Of a stretch of DNA of 64,000 nucleotides, positions 9,020-16,924 are shown in pieces; positions within the stretch are counted from its first letter, which is position 1, and each line of letters opens with the position of its first letter. The stretch is taken from assembly GCA_937871285.1 (NCBI GenBank), contig CALMQS010000012.1:1-64000 (forward strand), read 5' to 3'. The stretch comes from an uncultured Sphingobacteriales bacterium (GTDB taxonomy: Bacteria; Bacteroidota; Bacteroidia; Chitinophagales; Chitinophagaceae). Under the pieces are notes generated by a model. It was given only the letters and a program-made list of their open reading frames with translations. It was not told the DNA's origin and did no database searches. The position numbers and the translations under genes were made by a program.

Positions 9020-11149
9020 TTAATTCAATTCCAGCGCTATGGTTTGCCCTCTGTTGATAGCCAGTCCGGCATCCAAAGACTGGCTGGTTACCTTGCCCTT
9101 ACCCTTCACTGTTACTTTTATGTTCATGTTTTCCAGTAAATGAAGGGCATCTTTTAATCCCATTCCCTTTACATCCGGTATCGTTTGTCTGCTAACGCTT
9201 AAATCTTTTAATACCGGTGTGTACGCGTTATTGGTTACAACGCCCCATTTGCCGGATGCTATGGAATCTGTATAGGGCACATTCATTTTCTCCAGCACAT
9301 TTTTAAGCTCGCTGCCATAACCGCTCCACCTGTACTTATTGCTGTCGGTGGCTACGTTGGCAATAAACAACTGCTGCCTGTCGGCGCTTTCAGCATATAG
9401 CTTATCGGCAATTTCCCTGAATACCGGCGCCGCTACCGCTCCGCCAAAATATTTAGCGGCACGGGGCTTGTTCTTAATAACCACTATGCAGGAATATTTG
9501 GGGCTTTCAACCGGGAAATATCCTGCAAAGGAGGACTGGTATGCACCATCTCCGTATTTAAACTTTCCGTCGTTCACCTTAGTGGTACCTGTTTTCCCGG
9601 CGGCATAATATACTGCATCTTTAAAAACGGATTTGGCCGTTCCTTCGATGCAAACGGCATTAAGGCAATCTTTTAACTGGCGCAGTGTTTCTTCCGAACA
9701 TATCCTGTTATTCAATACCTGGGGTTCAAATTCATGCAGCAGGTTCCCGTCTTTTTCTACCCTGTTCACTAAGTAAGGCTTCATAAGCCTGCCCTCATTG
9801 GCCACGGCGTTGTATACCATCAGCAGTTGCAGGGGGCTCAGCATTACTTCATAGCCGAAACCCATCGAAGGGAGGGTTTGCAAATGCCAGTCTTTGCGCG
9901 ACGGGTTTTTTACCAAAGGCCTGAATTCTTCTTTCAGATCAATGCCCGTGCGCCCCGTAAGATGCAGCGCTTCGTAATGCTTTATGAACTGTGCGGGGTT
10001 TTTTGAATAATAAGTATAAGCAAGCTTGGCCATGGCTACGTTGCTGCTATGTTCGAATGACTCTTTTATGGTAAGCAGGCTTTTTGGCGATCTTTCCGCA
10101 TCCCGGATATTTCTTCCGTTCAGTATCCACGAACCATTATTGATATCTATCATATCTGAAGTGGTAACATATTTATCTTCAAGAACAGACAGGAGGGTGA
10201 TAAGCTTTATGGTAGATCCCGGTTCGGAAGTTTTTAGCGCGTAATTATCTGATTCAAAATAAGAGCCGTCGGGCATACGGCCCAGGTTAGCGATCGCTTT
10301 TATTTTTCCTGTAGCTACTTCCATTACTATGGCGCAACCTTCCAGCGCTTCATTGGAAACCATCATGCGCATCAGGGCGGTTTGCGTAATATCCTGTATG
10401 TTCACGTCTAATGTGGTTACAATATCTTTCCCGTTTTCCGGTTCAATCTCAGACCCTTCCACCGGCACAAAGGCGCCGCCCGATATACGGCGCACCAATC
10501 GTTTGCCCGATACGCCTTTTAACAAACTGTCGTACGTTTTTTCAAGTCCAACGTTTTGGGTTACCACCTGCTTGTCATTATTTACATAGGCCCTCGACAA
10601 ACCGATGGTGCGGTTTGCCAGTAAGCCGAAAGGGGTGAGGCGCTTTTCCATATCTTCTGCAATAAACCCGCTTTTATTTCGGCCCTGCCTTACTAAAGGC
10701 AATTCACGCAAAGCCTGGTATTGTTCGAAACTCACTTTTTTCTTTAGCAGGAAGTAGCGCTCTTTTTTGCGGTATCCTGTTTCTAATGTTTTTTTGTATG
10801 CTGCGGGGCTTTTGTCTTTAAAAATATCCGCCAGTCCTGCGGCAAGGGAATCAATATTTTCTTTAAATCTTTTTCCTTCCTTTTCGCGAAGCCCGTCGGC
10901 CATAAAATCAATCCGTATGTCAAAGAATGGAATGGAAGTGCTTAACATGCTTCCGTCCTCACTGTAAATGGTTCCCCTGTCGGCATCTAAGGTGCGGTAT
11001 TCGAGGTGCAGGCTGTCGCTAAGGCTTTTCCAGTAATCACCCTGGAATTGCTGAATGTAAAAAGCCTTGCCTATCACGCAAAGGCTTAATACCACTACCC
11101 CCAGGAAGCAGAGATAAACCCGCCATAGTATGTCTTTTTTTATTTCCAA
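9020..11149 (-). CDS. ftsI: Septal penicillin-binding protein FtsI with C-terminal PASTA domain
   Basis: 709 residues. A membrane helix at about 10-30 anchors the protein and a class B PBP dimerisation domain follows. The transpeptidase domain has all three active-site motifs: SxxK at S312-K315, SxN at S368-N370 and KTG at K520-G522. A single PASTA domain occupies about 650-709 (it begins with IPDVKGMGLKDAL). FtsI cross-links septal peptidoglycan together with FtsW. A PASTA tail is usual for Bacteroidota FtsI and absent from the E. coli protein. It lies between the ftsL-like gene and murE. Confidence 0.96.
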   Translation of the reverse strand: MEIKKDILWRVYLCFLGVVVLSLCVIGKAFYIQQFQGDYWKSLSDSLHLEYRTLDADRGTIYSEDGSMLSTSIPFFDIRIDFMADGLREKEGKRFKENIDSLAAGLADIFKDKSPAAYKKTLETGYRKKERYFLLKKKVSFEQYQALRELPLVRQGRNKSGFIAEDMEKRLTPFGLLANRTIGLSRAYVNNDKQVVTQNVGLEKTYDSLLKGVSGKRLVRRISGGAFVPVEGSEIEPENGKDIVTTLDVNIQDITQTALMRMMVSNEALEGCAIVMEVATGKIKAIANLGRMPDGSYFESDNYALKTSEPGSTIKLITLLSVLEDKYVTTSDMIDINNGSWILNGRNIRDAERSPKSLLTIKESFEHSSNVAMAKLAYTYYSKNPAQFIKHYEALHLTGRTGIDLKEEFRPLVKNPSRKDWHLQTLPSMGFGYEVMLSPLQLLMVYNAVANEGRLMKPYLVNRVEKDGNLLHEFEPQVLNNRICSEETLRQLKDCLNAVCIEGTAKSVFKDAVYYAAGKTGTTKVNDGKFKYGDGAYQSSFAGYFPVESPKYSCIVVIKNKPRAAKYFGGAVAAPVFREIADKLYAESADRQQLFIANVATDSNKYRWSGYGSELKNVLEKMNVPYTDSIASGKWGVVTNNAYTPVLKDLSVSRQTIPDVKGMGLKDALHLLENMNIKVTVKGKGKVTSQSLDAGLAINRGQTIALELN

Positions 11150-11196
11150 AATTGTATCGGCAACCGTCTTTTATTTTAAATTGCTGACGGATTTTT

Positions 11197-11538
11197 TTAT
11201 TTTTTCTTTTCTGTAATTTTTACCGGCGGTGCTTTCAGTTCTTTTAGTCCCAACGGCTCCACGGCTTTAGCCAGCTCACTTTGTTTACCCCGCATCATCA
11301 GTTCACCTTTTACTGTTTTGTATTCATACTGCAATTCTTTTAGTGCTTTGGCACTGCGGTTAATGTCTTTAATCGTATTTTCTGCGTAATGCCCGTTGTA
11401 TATATATATTACGGCCAGTATGGCCAGGAAAAGAAAGAAATAGATGTTTTTAACCACCCATTGGTAATTCAACCATTTTTTTATTCCATCCATTAAGGAG
11501 GAAGGCGCATCGGGCTTTATTTTTTCTGTTTCCGGCAT
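11197..11538 (-). CDS. ftsL: FtsL-like divisome membrane protein
   Basis: A 113-residue protein with a 30-residue cytoplasmic start, one membrane helix at about 32-52 (NIYFFLFLAILAVIYIYNG), then a charged, heptad-like periplasmic segment (about 60-100). Size, topology and position between rsmH and ftsI match the FtsL slot of dcw clusters. Bacteroidota versions are often named FtsL-like or DUF-type because sequence identity is low. FtsL pairs with FtsB to activate FtsWI. The assignment rests on topology and synteny rather than on a sequence signature. Confidence 0.82.
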   Translation of the reverse strand: MPETEKIKPDAPSSLMDGIKKWLNYQWVVKNIYFFLFLAILAVIYIYNGHYAENTIKDINRSAKALKELQYEYKTVKGELMMRGKQSELAKAVEPLGLKELKAPPVKITEKKK

Positions 11539-11563
11539 TATATATTGTATCGTTATTATTGTT

Positions 11564-12472
11564 TTATTTTCTTTCTGCTACCCTCAGCTTGGCGCTCCGG
11601 CTTCTTGGATTTGCTGCTATTTCGGCTGCGGAAGGCAGTATTGGTTTTTTGGTAATGATAAGAAAAGGATTTTCCGGCTTGGTGCCATATAAAGAATCGG
11701 CTGCCATTTCCTCAAAACTTCCGTTCCGGAAAAAGTGCTTTACCATCCTGTCTTCAATACTGTGAAATGTTATAATGGCAATACGGCCACCTTTCTTAAG
11801 GAGAGAAGGGAGTTGTTGCAGCATTTCCCGTAATGACCCCATTTCATCATTCACTGTAATGCGCAAAGCCTGGAATACCTGGGCAAAGTATTTGTTAGGA
11901 TTACCTTTCACCACCGGGGAAACTGCATTTTTAAATTCATTAACCGTTTTAATGGATACCAGTTGCCGCTGCTGTACGATTGTTTTAGCCAGGGTTTTGG
12001 CGTTCGTAACCTCGCCGTACTGTTCAAACATTTTATGCAGCTCCTGTTCGGTATAGCTGTTGAGTATGCCGGCAGCAGTGAGTTCCTGGCGCTGATCCAT
12101 GCGCATGTCTAACAGCGATTCATCAAAGCGGGTGGAAAACCCCCGTGCGGCTTTATCGAACTGGTGGCTCGATACACCAAGGTCGGCTATGACGCCATCT
12201 ACCTCCTCTATTTTATGAAGCCGCAGGAATTTTTTAAGATGGCGGAAGTTATGCGGTACAAATGTGATCCGGGGATCATCGGGTATATTGAGCCTGGCAT
12301 CCTCATCCTGGTCAAAAGCAATTAACCTGCCTGCCTGGTTCAATTCACGCAAAATAGCCCCGCTGTGTCCTCCACCGCCAAAAGTGCAGTCTGCATATAC
12401 CCCCCCGGGTTTAACCTGCAGGGCACTAACCAATTCGCGGGCTAAAACAGGTATATGATATGGTTGATCCAT
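11564..12472 (-). CDS. rsmH: 16S rRNA (cytosine(1402)-N(4))-methyltransferase RsmH
   Basis: 302 residues, the usual RsmH (MraW) length. It methylates N4 of C1402 in 16S rRNA near the decoding centre. The first residues (MDQPYHIPVL), the AdoMet motif TFGGGGHSGAIL (about 30-41), VIADLGVSSHQFD and the C-terminal ITFHSIEDRMVK are family signatures. The gene follows mraZ after an 80-bp spacer that can form a long imperfect hairpin, and precedes the ftsL-like gene. It is expected to be co-transcribed from the mraZ promoter. Confidence 0.97.
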   Translation of the reverse strand: MDQPYHIPVLARELVSALQVKPGGVYADCTFGGGGHSGAILRELNQAGRLIAFDQDEDARLNIPDDPRITFVPHNFRHLKKFLRLHKIEEVDGVIADLGVSSHQFDKAARGFSTRFDESLLDMRMDQRQELTAAGILNSYTEQELHKMFEQYGEVTNAKTLAKTIVQQRQLVSIKTVNEFKNAVSPVVKGNPNKYFAQVFQALRITVNDEMGSLREMLQQLPSLLKKGGRIAIITFHSIEDRMVKHFFRNGSFEEMAADSLYGTKPENPFLIITKKPILPSAAEIAANPRSRSAKLRVAERK

Positions 12473-12483
12473 AATGGTAAATT

Positions 12484-12537
12484 AAAGGTGAAAAGCCAGC
12501 GTGGAAATGGTTGTTTCCGCTTTGACCTTTCACCTTT
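12484..12537. repeat. Imperfect inverted repeat in the mraZ-rsmH spacer
   Basis: AAAGGTGAAA at 12484-12493 is answered by TTTCACCTTT at 12528-12537, and GGAAA/TTTCC plus AAAGC/GCTTT pairs lie inside. The result is an imperfect hairpin of about 54 nt within the operon transcript. There is no T-run after it in the transcribed direction, so I do not call it a terminator. It resembles other gtgaa/ttcac-rich spacers in this window. Confidence 0.6.
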
Positions 12538-12552
12538 TGACACTGTAATAAA

Positions 12553-13011
12553 TTATACCTGCCCGCTTTTATCCGTCATTACGTCCTGAGCCAACTGGCT
12601 GAATGCTTCGGGTGAAAAAGTGTCAAAGAACTGCTGATACTTACTTTTATCCCAGATTTCAATTTTATCGAAGGCCGAAACCAACACAATGTCTTTTTCC
12701 AGTCCGGCGTATTCCATCAAATTTTTGGGTAACAATAATCTCCCCGCACTATCCATCTCCACGGTTATCCCATTTAAAAAGTAGCGGCGGAATTCGCGTA
12801 CTTTTGGGTCAAAATCACTTTTTCTCCCTATGTCTTCAAAAATCGGTTCCCAGTTTTTCATCGGGTACAGGGTTAAGCAACGCTCAAATCCCCTGTTAAT
12901 AAAGAAGCTACCGGTTTCCCCCTCCGGGATTTGCCTTTTAAATCCTGTTGGAAGGAGAAACCGACCTTTTGCGTCCAGAGTAGCTTCATATTCCCCTAAA
13001 AACCGTATCAT
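12553..13011 (-). CDS. mraZ: Transcriptional regulator MraZ
   Basis: 152 residues with two tandem SpoVT/AbrB-like domains. Each carries the MraZ DxxxR motif: DAKGRFLLP near residue 13 and DSAGRLLLP in the second half. MraZ forms a ring-shaped oligomer that binds phased direct repeats in front of its own operon and represses it. The gene is the first of the minus-strand dcw cluster. Phased TGGGA repeats lie 20-57 bp upstream of its ATG, consistent with autoregulation. Confidence 0.96.
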   Translation of the reverse strand: MIRFLGEYEATLDAKGRFLLPTGFKRQIPEGETGSFFINRGFERCLTLYPMKNWEPIFEDIGRKSDFDPKVREFRRYFLNGITVEMDSAGRLLLPKNLMEYAGLEKDIVLVSAFDKIEIWDKSKYQQFFDTFSPEAFSQLAQDVMTDKSGQV

Positions 13012-13030
13012 TTATAAAGAGTTATGCGTA

Positions 13031-13068
13031 ATTCCCATTTATTCCCACAAAATAACACATTTTCCCAC
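13031..13068 (-). promoter_or_regulatory. Probable MraZ operator: 10-bp-phased TGGGA repeats
   Basis: Read on the minus strand there are TGGGA units whose plus-strand images (TTCCCA) begin at 13032, 13042 and 13062, exactly on a 10-bp grid. The slot near 13052 holds a degenerate TGTTA. MraZ of E. coli is known to bind TGGGN repeats spaced by 5 bp (10-bp period). A TTATTTTG at 13055-13048, one mismatch from the TAnnTTTG -7 element, lies inside the array, so bound MraZ could block the promoter. Confidence 0.75.
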
Positions 13069-13096
13069 CTTTAACGCAGGTTTTAATTTAATTATT

Positions 13097-13218
13097 TTAT
13101 CCACAGCAAACTTTTTTTTGAGAATCCTTTTCCAGCGTGAATTTTAAAGGCTTTTTTGATGTGATTTGCTTCTCTACACCTGCGAATAATGTGAATAGCT
13201 GTGGATAAATGTGGATAG
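13097..13218. promoter_or_regulatory. DnaA-box-like motifs in the mraZ-queA intergenic region
   Basis: TTATCCACA occurs at 13097-13105 and its complement TGTGGATAA at 13200-13208; both are perfect matches to the classical DnaA box. TGTGGATAG (13210-13218) and TGTGAATAG (13190-13198) flank the second one, so three boxes follow each other at 10-bp steps in one orientation. The sequence between is AT-rich. They could be DnaA sites or another set of helically phased regulator sites. No dnaA, dnaN or other origin gene is nearby, so an origin is not claimed. Confidence 0.5.
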
Positions 13219-13298
13219 CCGGCTTACGCTTGCTATGCTTAGGTAACTGAGGTGGTTATGGTGTGTACTTATCCGGGTGGATCTTAAAAAAACAATTT

Positions 13299-13324
13299 AG
13301 CCACAAAGACACGAAGCCACAAAG
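13299..13324. repeat. Short ccacaaag tandem-like repeat
   Basis: The sequence agCCACAAAGaCACgaagCCACAAAGt contains CCACAAAG twice, 15 bp apart, with CAC between. Similar cacaaag-rich strings are common dispersed intergenic sequences in Bacteroidota, as far as I recall. It lies upstream of queA and has no visible coding or promoter role. Confidence 0.4.
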
Positions 13325-13372
13325 TGTTTTCCCTTGTGCCATTGCGGTATGCGATTAATTAAGCCGAATGGA

Positions 13373-13404
13373 TTTACCTTGCAAAAAATACAGTTGCATA
13401 TTTG
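13373..13404 (+). promoter_or_regulatory. Candidate queA promoter (Bacteroidota type)
   Basis: TTTA at 13373-13376 and CATATTTG at 13397-13404 are separated by 20 bp. Each differs by one base from the Bacteroidota consensus TTTG and TAnnTTTG. The chosen queA ATG begins at 13409, only four bases after the -7 element, so the transcript would be leaderless or nearly so. No other element was seen between here and the ATG. Confidence 0.5.
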
Positions 13405-13408
13405 TACT

Positions 13409-14656
13409 ATGGATCCAAAACAACTCCAGATCAAAGATTTTACCTATGCTTTACCTGAAAACCGCATCGCCGCCTACCCTTTAGCCGGTCGCGATGCCTC
13501 AAAACTATTGGTATATAAGCAGGGAAACATTTCCGAAGATGTATATCGCAATATTGCCCTGCATTTGCCGGAAGGGGCTTTACTGGTATTGAATGATACC
13601 CGGGTAGTGGAAGCAAGGCTGATTTTTCAGAAGCCAACCGGGGGGAGCATTGAAATATTCTGCCTGTCGCCGCATGCGCGATACGCTGATGTTACTACCG
13701 CTATGCTGCAAAAGAACAGGGTATGGTGGAACTGTCTTATCGGGGGCGCATCCAAATGGAAGCGGGGCGCCGTGCTGGAAAAGAAGATAGCTACCGGCAC
13801 GGTTGATATTGTGCTGAAAGCGTTGCTTATAGAAAGGTTGCCCGACAGTTTTACCATTGAAATGCAATGGGAGCCGGGTGATTTATCTTTTGCGGAGGTA
13901 TTGCATCATGCCGGCGTTATACCCCTTCCGCCCTATATAAAAAGGGAAGCCGATGAAAATGACAGGGAAAGATATCAAACCATTTATGCCCGGCAGGAAG
14001 GATCAGTGGCTGCCCCCACCGCAGGATTGCATTTTACGGATAGTATTTTCCAATCGCTCAGCGATAAAGCTATTGCACATGATTTTGTAACGCTTCATGT
14101 AGGCGCCGGCACCTTTAAACCGGTTAAAGCAGACCGCATGCAGGATCATGCGATGCATGCGGAGTTTATAGATGTACGTTATGAAATCATCGAAAAGTTA
14201 CTACATCACGCGGGCAAGGTTTTTTGCGTGGGCACCACTTCGCTGCGAACCGTAGAAAGCCTGTACTGGATGGGAGTTAAAGTAAAGCAAAACCCGGACA
14301 TTGACGTTGATGATTTGGTGATAGCACAATGGGAAGTATATGAAACGTTTGCGGCGCATGCCATACCCGTAGATGAATCCTTACAGGCCTTGCTGGAATG
14401 GATGAAGCGCCGGAATATGAAAAGATTGCTTACGCAAACACAGATTATGATAGCGCCGGGTTATTTTTTTAAAATTATTTCCGGGCTGATCACTAATTTT
14501 CATCAGCCACAATCTACCTTACTGTTACTGGTAGCCGCACTTATTGGAGAACGCTGGAAAGAAATGTATAACTATGCGCTGGAAAATGATTTCAGGTTTT
14601 TGAGCTATGGCGATGGTTGTTTATTGTTTGCCGGAGCAAAGGGAACTCCATCGTAA
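13409..14656 (+). CDS. queA: S-adenosylmethionine:tRNA ribosyltransferase-isomerase QueA
   Basis: 415 residues from the ATG at 13409 (MDPKQLQIKDFTY). The open frame runs 25 codons further upstream, but those codons cover the promoter-like region and lack family similarity. QueA transfers the ribosyl part of AdoMet to preQ1 in tRNA, making epoxyqueuosine. Recognisable parts are YALPENRIAAYPLAGRDASKLL at the start, LVLNDTRVVEARL, and the central AAPTAGLHFT and HVGAGTFKPV motifs, then FHQPQSTLLLLVAAL near the end. It is longer than the 356-residue E. coli enzyme because of internal insertions. The last 65 bp overlap the histidine kinase gene tail to tail. Confidence 0.95.
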   Translation: MDPKQLQIKDFTYALPENRIAAYPLAGRDASKLLVYKQGNISEDVYRNIALHLPEGALLVLNDTRVVEARLIFQKPTGGSIEIFCLSPHARYADVTTAMLQKNRVWWNCLIGGASKWKRGAVLEKKIATGTVDIVLKALLIERLPDSFTIEMQWEPGDLSFAEVLHHAGVIPLPPYIKREADENDRERYQTIYARQEGSVAAPTAGLHFTDSIFQSLSDKAIAHDFVTLHVGAGTFKPVKADRMQDHAMHAEFIDVRYEIIEKLLHHAGKVFCVGTTSLRTVESLYWMGVKVKQNPDIDVDDLVIAQWEVYETFAAHAIPVDESLQALLEWMKRRNMKRLLTQTQIMIAPGYFFKIISGLITNFHQPQSTLLLLVAALIGERWKEMYNYALENDFRFLSYGDGCLLFAGAKGTPS

Positions 14657-15962
14657 ACGCAGATCCCCTTCCAGGCGTACTTTCTACTTTTATTTTCCCT
14701 TTTTGTGCTTCCACCATAGCTTTAACATAGCTTAATCCCAGCCCAAATCCCTTTACGTTGTGTACGTTACCCGTGTGCGCACGGTAAAATTTCTCAAATA
14801 TCCTGCTCACGGTTTCCTTGGTCATACCTATACCGTTGTCTTCAATTTTAACACGGATGGCATTGCCTGTATTTTGAGTAAAGATCTTTATGTGCAGTCC
14901 GCTGTCTTTTGAATATTTGATCGCATTGTCAACCAGGTTACTGAGCAGGTTGGTAAAATGTACTTCATCTGCTTCAATAACGTCTTTTGCCGCATTAAGG
15001 TGCAGTTCGGCCTTGCCGTTCCTGTCTTCCATCTGCAGTCTGAAATTATCGGCCACGTGGTTAATAACCTCGTGCACATGCTGCGGCTTCATGTTAAGCT
15101 GCACTTCCTGCTTGTCGAGCAAGGCAGCCTGCAGTATGGTTTCTACCTGCTTGTTCATCCGCTTGTTTTCGTCTTTTATGATACCGCTGAAGTAATCCAT
15201 CTTTTCCTTGCTTCGCCATACCTTATCGTTTTTTAATGCATCCACTGCCAGCGATATGGTTGCCAGCGGCGTTTTAAACTCATGCGTCATATTGTTGATG
15301 AAATCACTTTTAATTTCACTCAGCTTTTTTTGACGGAGCATAGTGCGAACGGTAGTAAAAAATGCCGTGCAGATCACCAGGGTAAACAATACCGATCCCG
15401 CAATCATCCAGCTCATGGACTCTAAAAGGAAATTTTTTACATCCGGAACAATCACCCACAGCTCCTCGTCTGCAACCAGTCCTTCGGCAATGCTCCCGGA
15501 AGGCGCCGAAAGCGGGAACCAAAACGTGCGGCTCCGGGTGGTGTCTGCCAGTAATTTGCTGAAATTAAGGGTTTGCATTTCATAGTTATTGGTAATGCTG
15601 TTGCGGTTCAGCACGGCAAATTCAAAATTGGTTTTTTTTAAGCCATGTTTATTTAAAGCCATCTTCAGTTTGTCGTACACCTGGTTAGGCGTATATCGTT
15701 GCGCTACAGTAGGTGTTTTGAGCAATTTTAAAAACTGGTCAGAAGGCCATTCCGGAGATAATTTGGGAAAGCCTGCGGATGGAAATTTGCCCGATTGTTC
15801 GGCTATTTCCTGGCCTACTTCATTTACCGCCATCTGGATATTCTGTTCCAGTTGCTCGTTCTTAATAATAAGGGCATTTTTGATGGACATGATCTGCACC
15901 ACTATAATGCCAATAAGCGATAGGGTTATAAGAATAATAATCAGTAAGTAAATTTTCTTCAT
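14592..15962 (-). CDS. Membrane sensor histidine kinase (orphan)
   Basis: 456 residues. Membrane helices at about 4-25 and 182-205 enclose a periplasmic sensor domain of some 155 residues. The HisKA phospho-acceptor is H227 in the NNMTHEFKTPLA box. The HATPase part shows the N box (NLLSNLVDNAIKYS), G1 (IEDNGIGM), F box (FEKFYRA) and G2 (KGFGLGLSYVKAM). It should autophosphorylate and pass phosphate to a response regulator. No regulator gene is adjacent; the nearest lie 3 kb away and are of a different (NarL) class. Its 3' end overlaps queA by 65 bp in convergent orientation. Confidence 0.93.
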   Translation of the reverse strand: MKKIYLLIIILITLSLIGIIVVQIMSIKNALIIKNEQLEQNIQMAVNEVGQEIAEQSGKFPSAGFPKLSPEWPSDQFLKLLKTPTVAQRYTPNQVYDKLKMALNKHGLKKTNFEFAVLNRNSITNNYEMQTLNFSKLLADTTRSRTFWFPLSAPSGSIAEGLVADEELWVIVPDVKNFLLESMSWMIAGSVLFTLVICTAFFTTVRTMLRQKKLSEIKSDFINNMTHEFKTPLATISLAVDALKNDKVWRSKEKMDYFSGIIKDENKRMNKQVETILQAALLDKQEVQLNMKPQHVHEVINHVADNFRLQMEDRNGKAELHLNAAKDVIEADEVHFTNLLSNLVDNAIKYSKDSGLHIKIFTQNTGNAIRVKIEDNGIGMTKETVSRIFEKFYRAHTGNVHNVKGFGLGLSYVKAMVEAQKGKIKVESTPGRGSAFTMEFPLLRQTINNHRHSSKT

Positions 15963-16102
15963 CGGCCTGTAAAATTACTTTGATATTAACCGGGGTTTAG
16001 CTACGGTATGAATGATTTAACTCAATTTTACACATGATAAGGGCTGGTATGCTGGTTTGCGATGGCAAGTATACAAAAATTAGCACATTACTGAGCCATA
16101 TC

Positions 16103-16235
16103 TGTAAAAACGGGTGCATTTAAAATTGTTGCTGGTTTGGTTGGAACACCAACCGGGGCGGACTGTCGTGGGCGGTAGAGCCACCGTCCACACGAAGCAG
16201 AGCGATACGGCAATTTTAAATGCACCTGTAAAAAC
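16103..16235. mobile_element. MITE-like element with 16-bp terminal inverted repeats
   Basis: GGTGCATTTAAAATTG at 16113-16128 is perfectly complemented by CAATTTTAAATGCACC at 16211-16226. Directly outside lies the same 9-bp sequence, TGTAAAAAC, at 16103-16111 and 16227-16235, which looks like a target-site duplication. The interior holds a hairpin GGTTGG-aaca-CCAACC (16139-16154) and a second stem pairing GGGCGGT with ACCGTCC (about 16170-16189). At 115 bp it has no coding capacity. It sits in the spacer between the histidine kinase and yqgE. No transposase is in the window. Confidence 0.7.
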
Positions 16236-16304
16236 CTGTCCTGAACAAGGATATTTTTTTGATTTTAATTGCCGGCCAATATTTTCTATACTAACTTAGA
16301 TCAA

Positions 16305-16856
16305 ATGCTTACACCTTCTGCCGGTATATTATTAATTGCAGAGCCTTTTCTTAAGGACACTAATTTTATGCGTACGGTTGTTTTATTATGCGATCACCAG
16401 GAGGAGGGCAGCATTGGCTTTGTTTTGAACAAGCATATAGCGCATACCCTTGATGAAATTGTACCTGAACTGGAAGGCATAAAGATACCTGTTTTTTTTG
16501 GCGGCCCCGTGCAGGCCGATACGCTTCATTTTTTGCATGTTTGCCCGGATCAGATACCCGGCAGCCATGAAGTAACCGATGGCATTTACTGGGGCGGCGA
16601 TTTTGGAATTGTTAAAGACCTGTTGCGGAAAAATAAGCTTAGCCACAGGAACATTCGCTTTTATATAGGTTATTCAGGATGGGGCAGCAACCAGTTAAAT
16701 GAAGAGCTGAAAGGGGAAAGCTGGATCACCGCTATGGCAAAACAAGACCTTGTGTTTAACTATGATACAGAAGACATATGGAAAGAATCGCTGAGGCTGC
16801 TTGGCGGCGATTACAGCTTAATGACCAACTTCCCTATTGATCCGCAATTAAACTAA
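16305..16856 (+). CDS. yqgE: YqgE/AlgH family protein
   Basis: 183 residues from the ATG at 16305 (MLTPSAGILLIAEPFL); the reading frame extends to a TTG at 16269, but family members begin near the chosen Met. The DUF179 family has signatures seen here: FMRTVVLLCDHQEEGSIGFVLNK, FFGGPVQ, and WGGDFG followed by RFYIGYSGWGSNQLNEEL. The biochemical role is unknown; some relatives are called AlgH. It is flanked upstream by the MITE-like element and downstream by a hairpin. Confidence 0.94.
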   Translation: MLTPSAGILLIAEPFLKDTNFMRTVVLLCDHQEEGSIGFVLNKHIAHTLDEIVPELEGIKIPVFFGGPVQADTLHFLHVCPDQIPGSHEVTDGIYWGGDFGIVKDLLRKNKLSHRNIRFYIGYSGWGSNQLNEELKGESWITAMAKQDLVFNYDTEDIWKESLRLLGGDYSLMTNFPIDPQLN

Positions 16857-16858
16857 AA

Positions 16859-16883
16859 GTCCCCCGGCATTTACCTGGGGGAC
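16859..16883 (+). terminator. Hairpin after yqgE
   Basis: GTCCCCC (16859-16865) pairs perfectly with GGGGGAC (16877-16883) around an 11-nt loop, three bases past the yqgE stop. There is no long T-run directly behind it, so it may be an inefficient terminator or an RNA 3'-end stabiliser. Confidence 0.55.
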
Positions 16884-16924
16884 GCATTCTTGCACATAAC
16901 CTAATTATGTTAGTTTTATTACTA

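Noticed and set aside
12484..12537. Terminator between mraZ and rsmH
   Set aside because: The hairpin lacks a T-run in the transcribed direction and a stop here would cut off the whole dcw operon.
1..13011. Missing murF and ddl in the dcw cluster as an anomaly
   Set aside because: Bacteroidota dcw clusters commonly lack these genes, which are located elsewhere.
13012..13408. Replication origin
   Set aside because: DnaA-box-like motifs are present, but there is no dnaA, dnaN, gidA or similar neighbour and no skew can be computed from this window alone.
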